The notes beneath the pieces were generated by a model. That model worked only from the letters and a program-made list of their open reading frames with translations, ran no database searches and had not been told where the DNA came from. A stretch of 64,000 nucleotides of DNA from Pilatotrama ljubarskyi (lineage: Eukaryota; Basidiomycota; Agaricomycetes; Polyporales; Polyporaceae), in contig MU277673.1 in assembly GCA_022385805.1 (NCBI GenBank), positions 1 to 64,000 of the forward strand. Direction: 5' to 3'. Below, piece by piece: positions 1 to 11,140 of this stretch (the stretch's first letter is position 1; each line of letters opens with the position of its first letter). The translations under genes were made by a program, and so were the position numbers.

Positions 1-877
1 CAAGTGCTCCACAGGTAAGCTGAGCCTAGCGGGCTTTCCGCTGCGTGCCAAGCCCTGCTCAACACAACAATTCGCGGAGAACAATAAGAGAGGACCGTAA
101 AGCGGGCCAGGATGAAAGCCGTTGATCCACAACTCAACAAGAGCGCATAGAGTGGCGTAATGCGGCGCGACGATCTGCGACGATCCATTTTCCAATCTGG
201 CACATCCAGCGCAGAACAGGCGCTTAATTACGGGCACAGCCGTTTGCAAAATCAGGCTTGACGCAGCGCCCAAAGAGTCAGCGCACCGCTCACGCTGAGA
301 CTGGCCCGGAACTCACAGATTTCAGTAGCTCGTCGGTGATCCCTCAGGGGCTCAACGGCGGTTCTATTGCAGACAAGCTGCTCTCGAGAATGCACGGACA
401 GCGTTCTGGCCTCTTCCTTCCAGTGCTACAACTCCCACACTGGCTGTTCTCGAGCCTTTCTCAGCCTGAGTCTTGTTGAGCTGAGCCTTGCCATGGTGGA
501 TTGCTATACTCGCTATCACGCGGCTAACTAAGAGCCCAATTTGGTACGTGTAGTATTAGAGGCGGCGGCCGGAGTCTCAGGCTGATGAGCGTCGGAGGTC
601 CTCGGAGGCCCGGCTCCCCGGCTGCGTCTCTAGTACTATTGCCCACTTATAGACGGTCCAGCTGACGCGTGCGAAGCCAGCGCCCTGGCAGGATAAGTTT
701 ATACCAGGTTTTAGCTTCGGAGGGGATCAGCAATTCGCCATGATGGTCACGGTGGGGAGCTCGGGGATATGGATATGGGCCGGACCGTGAACCCTGTGGG
801 CTTCGACTCTACTTATCGTCCGCATATCCCATTCCCAAGCACCACACAGCTATCGTTCGAAGTATCCCGCACCAGAG
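1..877. other. Intergenic, no gene recognised
   Basis: No open frame here resembles a protein I recognise, and the longest (258-479) has no family motif or splice support. It may hold the end of a neighbouring gene plus the amidase promoter. The only structure noted is a short imperfect fold-back at 551-638. Confidence 0.5.
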
Positions 878-2992
878 ATGTCCAACCAGACTGCTGCTCA
901 ATGGCAGGAACACGTCGCCGAGAAGAGGAGACGCCAGCAAGCCTCAGTCCCTCAGGAATGGACCATCCCTGCCGTTCCGGACGCCCAATCAAACGTCCTA
1001 GATGTTCCAGATACCTGTGGTCTACTCACGGACAGAGAATTAGAGATCACAGGCACAACCGACGTCGCTATGCTCCTGAAGAATCTGGCGAGCGCCGAGT
1101 GGTCCGCCGTTGAGGTCACCACCGCATTCAGCAAGAGAGCTATTGTAGCTCATCAAGTGGTACGTATCTTAGATGAGGCGGTGACCAAAGGTGCTGAAAT
1201 GTCTATCGGAAAGGTGAACTGTCTCACAGAGATATTCGTCGACAAAGCGCTCCAGCGTGCCGCAGAGCTCGACGCTTATCTGAAGGAGCATGGCACAGTT
1301 ATGGGGCCTCTCCATGGGCTACCTGTCTCGCTCAAGGATCAATTCCCTATCACGGGTCTTGAGACTACCATGGGTAAGCTCCCCAGCAAGAGCGCTCGAT
1401 GACAGGTGTTGGAACCATCAATGCAGGGTACGCAGCATGGATCGGTAAAGTAGCTGAAGACGACGCCGTTCTCGTCAAGCTACTCCTGCGCGCAGGGGCG
1501 GTCCTATTCGTGCGCACCAATGTGCCGCAGACATTGATGGTAGATCGTGGTAATACTGCTCTACAACAACCGATGACTAAGTACAGATCACAGTGGGGAG
1601 AAACGAACAACAACGTCTTTGGACGGACGCTCAACCCTTTCAACCGCAAGCTCACACCCGGGGGTTCTTCAGGCGGAGAGAGTGCACTCATCTCCATGCA
1701 CGGAAGTCCCCTAGGCGTCGGTAGCGATATCGGCGGGTTCGCACATTTCTTCTATACACGGGGTAAAGGGAAAGGCTAACTTGACATCGTACGCAGCTCC
1801 ATCCGCGTTCCCGCCCATTTCTGTGGTCTCTACGGATTCAAACCGTCCAGTCATCGCATGCCCTCTTACGGCATAGTGAACTCCTTGGATGGGCAGGAGT
1901 CGATCGCTACTGCCCTTGGCCCTCTGACCACTTCGCTCTCCGGCGTGACCGCGTTCTTTCAAGCGATTTTGGGCTTGGAGCCTTGGCGATACTGTCCCGC
2001 GACGATCCCAAAGCCGTGGTCTCAAGATGACTTCATGCTGAGAACGCGCGACGGCGGTAGACAGCTCTGCTTCGGAATCATGTGGGACGAGGGCTCAGTG
2101 AAGCCTCACCCTCCTATTCACCGTGCGCTCACCATCACGAAGAACGCATTGGAGGCGGCAGGACACAAGGGTGAGCGCTGTTCTTGATCGTACACAATTC
2201 AAACGGCTCATTTCAACTTTCAGTCATCGAATGGAAGTCACTCAGACACGCAGAGTACATCGCCGTTGCTGTCAGTACACGAACATCTCTTACCAGTTCG
2301 AAGCTGACGAGCTCTCAGCGCTCCATCTTCTTGGCTGATGGAAGCGAAGACTACAACTCGTGCCTTGCCACGGGCGAGCCCCTCATCAACTCAATGAACC
2401 CAAACGCCGATCCCGACGAGATACCTGCCTTCCGCATCCCTCGTCAGCCGCTGACAGCTTACCAGCTGTGGCAGCTGAACAAGGAGCGGAGAGCGCTTAG
2501 AAAGGCTCATCTCGACCGTTGGGAAGCGACCATCGCCGAGACGGGTACTGGACGGCCTATTGACGGGCTCATCTGTCCCGTCGCTCCATACGCTGCGGTT
2601 CCTCATGGCCAGACCCGGTCAGTTCCGCGCGTAGAGAAACCATGCGAGTACTTACGAAGTTCCTCTTAGCTCCTCAATATATACCGTGATTTGGAACACG
2701 ATGGATGCGCCAGGGCTAGTGATTCCTGTCACCAATGTTGACCCTGAGATCGACCTGAAGCACTCGCGTGAGGAGTTCTGGAGCGAGGAGGATCGGATTG
2801 TCCACGACATGTGTAAGCCAACATTTTCGCCACGCTTCCGCAGAGCAGCTTTCTGATGCTCAGGCAGATGACCCTGAAATATACAAGGGCGTTCCTGTGG
2901 GTGTCCAGCTGGTCGGCCCCACTTTGCAGGAAGAAGTCGTCTTGGGCGTCGGAGCAGTGGTCGATGCTGCGCTGAAAGCACACCATGTTTGA
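878..2992 (+). CDS. Amidase (amidase-signature family, acetamidase-like)
   Basis: An amidase-signature serine hydrolase that hydrolyses carboxamides to acid and ammonia; the substrate cannot be read from sequence. After the N-terminal start MSNQTAAQWQEHV, the VSLKDQ segment carries the catalytic lysine. The glycine/serine signature GGSSGGESAL and the SDIGGS segment (completed across an intron near 1737-1796) supply the cis-Ser and nucleophilic Ser. IRVPAHFCGLYGFKPS follows. Later exons hold DGLICPVAP and the conserved TMDAPGLVIPVTNVDP stretch, and the protein ends GVQLVGPTLQEEVVLG...HHV. At least seven short introns are needed, all with GT-AG ends and preserved frame. No disabling break was seen and the expected length is about 550 residues. 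I infer a cytosolic role in nitrogen or amide catabolism. The start at 878 is the first good ATG before conserved sequence. Confidence 0.88.
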
Positions 2993-3682
2993 TGTCTACC
3001 TTGTAGGGGTACGTTACATACCGCTGTGGAGATAGAGGAGTTCTCAATCGATAATTGGGAATGACTTGTTTACGCGGCGCCCACCGGAAGTCACTGTTGC
3101 CTGGATTTGTCGGCCCAAGATTCTGCAGCAGGCGCCTGGCGTAGTGGATTGGGGCTCTTGGGCAACAGGCGCAAACAACGCGTCCAGATGTGGGTAGTGC
3201 TGCCGCGAGTCAAGTTGCGAGTTGCTTCACGGCGTCGGACTTTGAATGTTTGGTGCATTGAAGCGCTTCAAGGTCGCCTTGAAGTGCCTTGCAAGTTAAG
3301 CGCCTGTCTACTCTGCCCTGTAAGCGTCGCGCGTACCGCATGCTCTGGGCGCTGAGAGGAGGCCGTGAGAGTTACACGTGACCTTGTCAAGCTCTGACGC
3401 CCATCCGGGCCGGGACGGTGCGGATCTGCCGGGTCTCGGTATCGACTCGAAGCAACTTGCAAGGCAACTCACGGTCGCCTCACGGTGCTTCAAGGTGGTG
3501 ATGCCGAGATGCCGTCAAGTCAAGTCGCAACTTGCCTTCAAGGTGACTTGAGTCTGCGGCAGCACTAGATGTGGGAGTAAAAACTTGCACGGGCGCTTCC
3601 TATAGCACTCCGCGAGTCCTCCTGCTGCATCTCTGGTCCCTCGCGTCTCGGTCCTGGTCTCTCTTTTCTCGCTCTTCTCGCC
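2993..3682. other. Intergenic with a hAT-like MITE
   Basis: This gap lies between the amidase and MPP10 genes. More than half of it is the 373-bp inverted-terminal-repeat element at 3195-3567. The remainder is amidase 3' flank and a short CT-rich MPP10 leader (about 3600-3682). Confidence 0.7.
3195..3567. mobile_element. Non-autonomous hAT-type MITE with 8-bp target duplication
   Basis: The left end reads TAGTGCTGCCGCGAGTCAAG. The right end, reverse-complemented, reads TAGTGCTGCCGCAGACTCAA, so the first 12 bases are identical and similarity continues with a small gap. Both sides are flanked by the same 8 bases, GATGTGGG (3187-3194 and 3568-3575). An 8-bp target duplication together with TAGTG-type termini is characteristic of hAT transposons. 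The interior is non-coding and full of short direct and inverted copies of CAAGTTGC and CTTCAAGG words, as expected for subterminal transposase-binding repeats. No transposase is encoded, so it must have been mobilised in trans. Confidence 0.85.
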
Positions 3683-6199
3683 ATGTCCGATATAACGTCT
3701 GCTCCTGAGAGTGCCGCGGCAGGGCCACTGGCGCTTCCGCCGCCTCTGGAGAATCTGTCTAAGCTTGTAGCAGAGAAGCCTGAAGCTCTAGCCACCGGCG
3801 ACGCGGACCTTCGGAGAACAGCGCTCGAGGCCACTAAATTCATCTTCGACCTCGGTACGCGTACACGGTTTGCCTAGCGTATTGTTCTCACGATGCATGT
3901 AGCTCTCCAGACGGAGGAGAAGTCCCGTATCATCGTCAATGACCTGCTTACGTCCATCTCCCCGAGCTACGCCCCCCAAACCCGCTCTCAGAAGCGGAAG
4001 CGCGGCACGAGCCCCTCCCAAGATCCTGAAGACTCCGTTTCTAAAATGAAGGAGACCCCTATTAACCAACTCTTTGTGGAGGGCATGAGCGACGAGCAAA
4101 TATGGGCCCAACTCGAGCTCCGCGCGCAGAATATATGCGAGGTCCTCGACTACGCGCTCGACGGACCCACGGAGGAACCGGAGAGCGACAGTGAAGACAA
4201 GGAACGCGAGTTGAAGAAGATGCGACAAGCCCTCATCGACGAGGGATTCGATCCAGAGGAACTGGAGGGCATGGAGTTTGGGGAGGGTAGCGAGGATGAC
4301 GACGAGGGCAGTGACGACGAAGACGAAGAGGACGAGGAGAGCGAAGAAAGCGAAGAGGGAAGCGAGGATGATGATGGCGAGGACGCGGAGCTCGGCGAGG
4401 ATGTGCAGGAGCTGCGGGACCCGTCAGACGAGGAAGACGAAGAGGACGAGCCAGAGATCGGCGAGCCGTCGTTCCTGAACGGGGGCAAGAGGACGATAAA
4501 ACTCAAGTCCAGACGCGGTGGACACCCCGAGCTCGATGACGGCTTCTTTGACCTTGCGGCGTTCAACGCCGAGATCGAGGCGGCGGAGTCGAGGAATGTC
4601 TCGAGAGGCAGGCTCAGCAAGGACGATGACGACGAGGATGAAGACGAAGATGAGGAGGACATCGACTACTTCGCCTCCGTGGACGACCAGGCTGCCTTTG
4701 ACGAGGAAGACTTGGAGAACGCCGGTGGTGGTACGTCCTATAGCCAGTCCCGCCTGCGATTGTCCCTCATCCAAAGTTTACAGAGCTCTACTACAAGGAC
4801 TTCTTTGAGCCTCCCAGTCGTGCAATGCTCCCCAAACCCAAGAAGCCTGTCGAGGCGTCTCAGGCCTCGTCCTCCAAGGGCAAGGTACGCTTTCACGACG
4901 AGGTCCGGGTGAAGAAGATCAAGGCCAAAGGCAACAATCTACCCGTCTCCGCTATGTTCTACGAAGACGACGAGGAAGACGAGGAAGATGAGGGTGAAGA
5001 GGACGACGAGATGGACGACGACGAAGACGGCTTCGAGGATGACGAGGATATGGGCGAGGAGGGCATGGCGCTGAGCGACGATGACGAGGAAGATGAAGAG
5101 GATGACGCGATGGAGGAGGATGAAGAAGGCGCAGAGTATGAGACAATGGAGCGCCTCAAGGACGATCTCTTTGCGGACGACGAAGAGGAACAGTCACAAG
5201 AAGGTGAGCCTTCCATTGGCCGTATGCCGTCTCGCCACTGATGAAGTTGTTATGCTTCTCTAGATCTATCAACATATGAAAAACGGATGGCGGCCTTACG
5301 TGAGGAGATTGCGGCCTTGGAAGCGGAGAACGTGGGGAAGAAGGATTGGACGCTCATGGGCGAGGCCACGTCGCGATCAAGACCACAGAACTCGCTGCTC
5401 GAGGAGGACCTGGAGTTCGAGCGGGTCATGAAGTCCGTCCCAGTCATCACCGAAGAGGTGGTTCACAGTCTGGAGGAGCGCATCAAAGCCCGCATCCTCG
5501 AGAATCAATTCGATGATGTCGTGCGGAAACGACCGGTGGACGACAAGCCCTTCCTACCATCACGCTTTTTCGAGCTGCAGGACACCAAGTCGAAGCAGTC
5601 GCTCGCCGAGATCTATGAGGAAGAATACACCGCAGCAACAACAGGCGGTGCCTCGGGTGAGGATCGCGACGGCAAGCTCAAGAAAGAGCACCAGGAGATC
5701 GAGAAGCTGTGGGAGAACATCTGCGGCAAGCTCGATGCGCTATGCAATGCACACTTCACGCCGAAAGCTGTACGTCCCTTCTTTGTCATTCGTGATGGCT
5801 TTGCTGACCTGTGAACAGCCCAAAGCCACCATCACCACTGTCTCCAATGTCGCAGCCGCGACCCTCGAGTCAGCGCTTCCCACGACCAAAGCCACGACCA
5901 CCATGCTTGCTCCAGAGGAAGTCTACGCTCCTTCATCAAGTGATCTGCGCGCTCGCAATGAGCTCACCCCCGCGGAGAAGCGTGCCCTCCGGAACAAGCA
6001 GAAGAAGGCTAAAAAGAAAGTGCACGATGCCATCCAGAAGACCGCGGAGAAGTTCGGGCGGCCAAGAGGTGTCGGGGACGTTAAACGACAGAAGGATGCT
6101 GCGCTCAAAAGCCTCGTCAAGGGTGGCAAGGGCGTTACGGTCGTTGGGAAGAAGAGCAAAGAGGTGGACGGCCAGCGCGGGAAGAAGAGCAAGAGCTGA
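3683..6199 (+). CDS. MPP10: U3 snoRNP protein Mpp10
   Basis: Component of the small-subunit processome that holds U3 snoRNA on pre-rRNA for 18S maturation in the nucleolus. Recognisable blocks are NQLFVEGMSDEQIWAQLEL, the YYKDFFEPPSR motif across an intron at about 4730-4791, and DWTLMGEATSRSRPQNSLLE followed by DLEFERVMKSVPVITEEV. A C-terminal FELQDTKSKQSLAEIYEEEY block precedes a lysine-rich tail. Two very acidic Asp/Glu tracts (about 4270-4460 and 4960-5190) separate these blocks, as is usual in Mpp10. Exon 1 (from 3683) joins through a short intron at about 3850-3900 to LQTEEKSRIIVNDLL. The stop follows KKSKS. About 720-750 residues, consistent with the family. Confidence 0.93.
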
Positions 6200-6528
6200 T
6201 CTGCGCGTCTGCACGCTGTATCTTACCGTACACTGTACCTCATTACTACCTGCATACCCTGATTATGTGCGATGTGGTGACACCGTTTACCTCTCGCGGT
6301 GCTTGAGACGTCCAGGAGACTGATATGGTCTACTTGAATACTTCGCCTCCGGAGCCACTCAGTGTCAACTCGCATTTATTTATGTAGAGATGCACGTGAC
6401 TGCTAGTGCATAAAGCTGTGGAAGCACTGGCACAGCAACAACCTTTGCAACCATCCGCCGTCTTTCCCTCTGCTCCCTCTTCTCTCCTCGTCGCTCTCCC
6501 TCATCGACCTCTCTCATCTTACGACACC

Positions 6529-7771
6529 ATGTCTTTCTTCAAGCGCAAGGAGAAGAACCTGATTCCGCCTGTCCAACCTGCCCAGTCACCCCGGGACGAG
6601 CTCCTCGGTTCGCGAGGAGTCAACAGCACCTCGCCACGTCCGCCGGCCGGATATCCCCGCTCTACTTCGAGCACATACGTTGCGAGCCGCGACGGCGACC
6701 CGTACAGCAGCCAATCTACCATCGCCCCTCCACCTACGAACAACTACGGGGACCGCTACACTCGTCAGAACGCCGTCGGGGACGTGTACTCGCGCGGGCA
6801 AGGCAACATCGACAACGATCGGAATGAGCTCTTCTCTGGCTACGACCCCAAGAAGGCCGGCTCTGGGAGGTTCTTTGACGATGGGCCTGCGGCGGGAGGT
6901 GGGCCTCCCCGGCGCGGGACGCCGCCACCTGGCGAGGAAACGGAGGAAGACGTCGAGGGCATCAAGCAGAACATGCGATTCTTGAAGCAGGACAGCGTCA
7001 ACTCGACCCGCAATGCTCTGCGCCTCGCGCGCGAAGCAGAGGAGACCGCACGAAACACCGTCAATAAGCTTGGGTCGCAATCTGGTACGTATCAAGCCTC
7101 GAATGTCAGGAGGACCTGGCGTCTGACACTCTATACGCCCATCAGAGAAGCTGGCCGATACCGAGCGCCATTTGGATGTTTCGAAGGGACACTCGCTGCG
7201 CGCTGAGGACAAGACGGACGAGCTCAAGCAGCTCAACCGCTCCATTTTCCGTCCTGTCATCACTTTCAATAAGGACGCCAAGCGTGCTGCGCAGGAGGCG
7301 AAGATCCAGGCGCGCTATGAAGAGGAACGTGAGGAGCGCGAGAAGGCGATGCGCGATATCCGCGAGACGCAGGACCGCCTCGGGCGCGCAGCCACCTATG
7401 GAGTGCGCGGGGACGAAGAGGGCATCGGCGGTGGCAGTGGGCGCTTCCGTACGCAGGCTGAGCTGCAGGCTCGCAAGAGCCAGCGTTCCAGGTACCAGTT
7501 CGAGGCGGACGAGGAGGATGACCAGCTTGAGGACGAGCTGGATGACAACCTCGATGAGATCATGGACGTGACCAAGAGGTTGAAGGCGCTCGGTACGGCG
7601 ATGAGCTCGGAGCTCGACACCCAGAACGATCGCATCACCCGCATCACCCAGAAGACTGACACTCTCGATAACCATATCTTCAGGAACACTCAGAGGGTAT
7701 GTCTTACTGCGACTCTTGTGCACTGTGCAGTTCCGCTCACGATGCTCCCACAGCTCAACAGGATCAAGTAG
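6529..7771 (+). CDS. SEC9: t-SNARE Sec9 (SNAP-25 family)
   Basis: Plasma-membrane Q-SNARE that supplies two helices (Qb and Qc) to the exocytic SNARE complex with Sso1 and Snc1. Three exons (6529-7084, 7146-7696, 7754-7771) give 374 residues. The N-terminal 130 residues are Pro/Ser/Gly-rich. The first SNARE helix includes QDSVNSTRNALRLAREAEET and continues across intron 1 into ADTERHLDVSKGHSLRAEDK, with the link NRSIFRPV. The C-terminal helix includes LKALGTAMSSELDTQNDRIT and TDTLDNHIFRNTQRLNRIK. There is no membrane segment, as expected for SNAP-25 relatives. The last exon has only six codons including the stop. The start at 6529 follows a CT-rich leader; an upstream in-frame ATG at 6406 is less likely. 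Confidence 0.94.
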
Positions 7772-7982
7772 AGGGTGCATCCGGCGGCTGCGGACTTGCT
7801 ATGTATATCGTCTTCAGGTCGATTTCTCTTGGATGGTCTAGGATGATACTGGATTTTGATATTACAGGTAATGATACATGGTCATGTAGCAAGGCGCTGG
7901 CCGTCTCTGGCATGCATGCGGCCGCGTTTTGCTCTTTGTTGGACCTCCGTAGGCTGCCGGAGTAGATGTCCCTCATTTCTCT

Positions 7983-9536
7983 CTACTTGAGCGCGGCAAA
8001 GCCAACAGAATTCTTGTCAAAAGAGAATGCGCTATAGACGTTTTGCATGAAGCTGTAGGTACGTATGTCCGGTTAAGACCGTCGTATTTGCAGTCAATGT
8101 GAGATGGGCACGTACCTGTCGCCAACCAGCCACACGTCCTTGCCGAGGCCCAGCTCTTTGGCTGCGATGGCACCGACACACTCGACCTCGTTGACTTTGC
8201 CTGCGTTGAAACTATGCATAGGTCAGTTCCGTTGTTTTAAGGGGCTGCATTGGTTTGTCTGAGGTGCTCACTTCTCGGCAGAAACCGTCCAGTCGTTCCC
8301 ACCCCAGTTGAATGCGACGTCTGAGGGCACGGCATCGCATGGGAATTTGTAGAAGCCGTTTTCGCTATCAAACAGGCTGGAACCCGGGATGCTCTGATAG
8401 AGAGTCGCAACATCCTTCGGCGGTCCGTAGATGAGCGTGGTGCCGGAGTCAACAATCGTCTCGATGTCGGACACCACAGTCTACGCCGGACATACGAGGT
8501 GAGTACATATCACGTATCAAACGGCGTTGAGGATACGTACGGTATTGCCAACGGCGACCTTGCCACCGCCGATCTGCCAGAAACCCATCTTGCCGGTGAC
8601 GGGATGGTACTCGAGCTCGCCAGCATAGAGTGACGCGTCCGTCCCGCCGAGGAACAGCTCGGAACCGGCGGCTGCCAACTTCATACCAAACACGCCTTCC
8701 TTGACGGCACCCTGCGCCATCGCGCTGTTGAAGAACGGGCTCTCGCGCATGCTCGAGAGCGCAGGATAGCCGAGCCCGAGGATGCCGTCGTCCTCCTCTG
8801 TCCCAAAGACGTCCGAGACCTTTTCAGCGGCGGAGAAGGTCTGGTCCTTGACAACTACGCCGGCGACGGCGACGGTATCGCTGTAGATCGTTCCGGTCAC
8901 ACTGGAGCCGTCCCCGTATTGCAGGTCGAAGACGCCATCTCGGCGCGTGCTAGTGCTTGAGGCGTCCGCCTGATATTTGTGTTTCGACTTGCAGGTCTGG
9001 CTCGAGCAAGACGAGGACGGGACCCACAGGTCGGCCGATCCAGCTAAGCAGATGATTGCGCATCAGTGTCTGTCAAAGCTATGCGGCATGGGGGAGTACG
9101 GACTGTCAAAGTCGAGTACGAAGAGCTGCTCGGGAGTGCCAATCTCTGCGGATCCAGCCCAGTATTGGTCACTGTGATCGGTGAGGTTTTCGGCCTGGCG
9201 TCTCTGGGGCGGAGGGTGGACGAAGGGCTTGATCTCTGCGCCCTCGTTGAAAGCCTCCCGGCCGAGATTGGTCTCGACATTCAGGAGGTTATTGCGATGT
9301 TTACTGCATATGGATACCTAGGTCAGTTACGACTTGCTGCGAGAGAAGAGGAAGACAACAGACTTTTGATCGCGGGCGACTTGACGGACGGCCCTGCCGT
9401 GGTCGAAGATGCCCTCGCTCGTCGTGAGCGGGTGACGCCTGCGGAATGGAATGCGAGCGCCTGGTGCCTTTGGCACAGGGCCGGCTGCAGCGTATACAGC
9501 CAGCGCGAGGAGGATCGTGCTGTACGGAGCAACCAT
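7983..9536 (-). CDS. Secreted pepsin-like aspartic protease
   Basis: Family A1 endopeptidase, probably secreted or vacuolar. MVAPYSTILLALAVYAAAG is a clear signal peptide and is followed by a basic propeptide (IPFRRRH). The first catalytic motif is split by an intron at about 9033-9098: VLDFD plus TGSADLWVPSSSC give the canonical DTG. The flap region is DLQYGDGSSVTGTIYSDTVA. The second active-site motif is ETIVDSGTTLIYGPP (DSG). GTEEDDGILGLGYPALS and the C-terminal VYSAFSFDKNSVGFAAL are typical of A1 proteases. Several introns are needed, and the stop is the CTA (reverse TAG) at 7983-7985. Total about 400 residues. It is convergent with SEC9, with about 210 bp between the two stop codons. Confidence 0.92.
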
Positions 9537-10086
9537 TGCGCGCTACAGCTTTTGTTGAGGGGAGATATTTGGTGGACGGATTGCTGGGTACCTACCCGAG
9601 CAGAGGCTGTTTATATGCTCGTCTCCGCCAGGCCGCTACATTGACCACGACGTGGGGCGAGCGGGTCAGCGAGGAGAGCCGATGCTCTAGACTCACGGCG
9701 TAGAACAAGTTCAAGCATAGCTGCACAAACGGAAGTCTAGCAAAACCGCGTAGTCCAGGGCAGAATCAACACGCTAGGTTGATGGATTGACAGGCTTAGT
9801 CTGAACTAGAACGGGGTCTGGTATGGAATTGCGCATCCGCTGACGGCCGACGCACTGGTGGTCCATACTGAGACGGCAGGGCGGGTGAAGAGAAGGGCGG
9901 GTGAAGGGAACGCGTCGGGGTCGGAACAAACGAGGACGCGTGCACGTGATCGCTCCTGAGGAATGTGGCGGATGGGCCAGAGATGGCTTAGTCGTGCTGC
10001 TCGTCGCTCCGACCCAAGCCCCTGAGCCCGTCTCCGGCGATGAACTCATTCATCCCGACCCTCTCCTCGCCGTCATCCTCCCCGCC
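9537..10086. other. Divergent intergenic region
   Basis: Shared upstream region of the aspartic protease (minus) and the TPR/MYND gene (plus). It holds a short direct repeat of GGGCGGGTGAAG around 9878-9906. The frame upstream of 10087 remains open but has no recognisable content. Nothing else is seen. Confidence 0.5.
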
Positions 10087-10831
10087 ATGGGTTCAAACAG
10101 CGTCACCTTCTCGCCCTCCCTCGCCGCCCAGCCAGACTCCGACGCCGTCCTCTCAGAGGCCCTCTCCCTGAGCTCAAAGGCTCGCCAGCTTGATGCCCGA
10201 GGCAACTACCACGAAGCTGAACGGCTCCTCCATCGTGCCCTCGAGCTCGTAGAACCTCATAAACCCGCATCGGACTCTACCGTCGCCGCCCTGTGGAACG
10301 CGCTCGGCGAAATCTACCTCCATATGGGCAGGCTCGACGACGCGGAACGGTGGCTACACAAGTCGCTTGACGTCAGCGTTGCAGTCCGTGACTTCAAGGA
10401 GATTGCGACCACTCGCGAGAACCTCGCCCGTGTCTCTCAGGCTAGGAGCGAGCTTCTCAAGGCCAAAGCTCTCAGGATGCTTGGTGCTCCCGACGACATG
10501 CGTTGCGGGAACAACGGGGTATCTGCTACCTTTCGCTGTAGCACGGACAGGATGCTGATGATCCGCTCGCAGTGTCACAGAGGGCTGCTTCGGACCCCTG
10601 ACCTCCGCATCTGCGGCGGATGCAAGGTATGTCGCTGACCTCTGCCAACTCGCACTGTGCTAGAAGGCTTTCTTGCAGGGCGCCTTCTATTGCTCGGGTG
10701 ACTGCCAGGTACCCCTCCCCATTTCTTGATTTGTCGCAGGGACATAGCTAACAAGCATACGACAGAGGCTTGACTGGGAACGTCATCAAAGACATTGTCG
10801 AAGTGTTCTCCTACAGGACACAGTCATGTAA
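10087..10831 (+). CDS. Small TPR-like plus MYND zinc-finger protein
   Basis: Four exons (10087-10518, 10573-10626, 10679-10708, 10766-10831) give 193 residues. Residues about 20-130 form helical repeats of tetratricopeptide type (EALSLSSKARQLDARGNYHE, then ALWNALGEIYLHMGRLDDAE). The C-terminus is a MYND finger assembled over three introns: CGNNGC, ICGGCKGAFYCSGDC and RLDWERHQRHC, with the Cys/His spacing usual for MYND domains. MYND domains bind proline-rich partners, and combinations with TPR-like repeats are frequent in Agaricomycetes. The partner and role are unknown. Without splicing the intron at 10519-10572 the first cysteine pair would be displaced, which supports this model. Confidence 0.75.
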
Positions 10832-11140
10832 TGATATGGCTATCATATGCTCTGTTTATGTTTTCGCTCGGATAGACTCATGGACGTGTTACATCTCTTG
10901 GTTCTCACCCATACTTCTACTATACATAGATTATTACACCCCAGACATGTTCGCCGGGGCACATGGTACCTTCTCACGACGTAAGCCCTGTATTTCGAGG
11001 TAGGAGAGTTTCAGGGTAGGCCGCAGCTGCAAGAAGGACAGGTATACTCAGAAGCCAAGCTGCATTGATTATGGAGGATGTCCCTGTAGGACACGTTCTA
11101 ATGTAAGGCAGCCAAGGCGACACCTGATTGCCCGATACAA
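10832..11140. other. Convergent intergenic region
   Basis: 3' flanks of the MYND gene and of INCENP. No repeat or coding signal is seen. Confidence 0.5.

Noticed and set aside
258..479. 73-codon plus-strand open frame
   Set aside because: No conserved motif, no plausible introns to extend it and no similarity that I recognise.
6586..7281. 231-codon minus-strand frame
   Set aside because: Antisense shadow of SEC9 exons.
9878..9906. Direct repeat GGGCGGGTGAAG
   Set aside because: Only two copies of 12 bases upstream of the MYND gene. It is too small to call a repeat element or a regulatory site.
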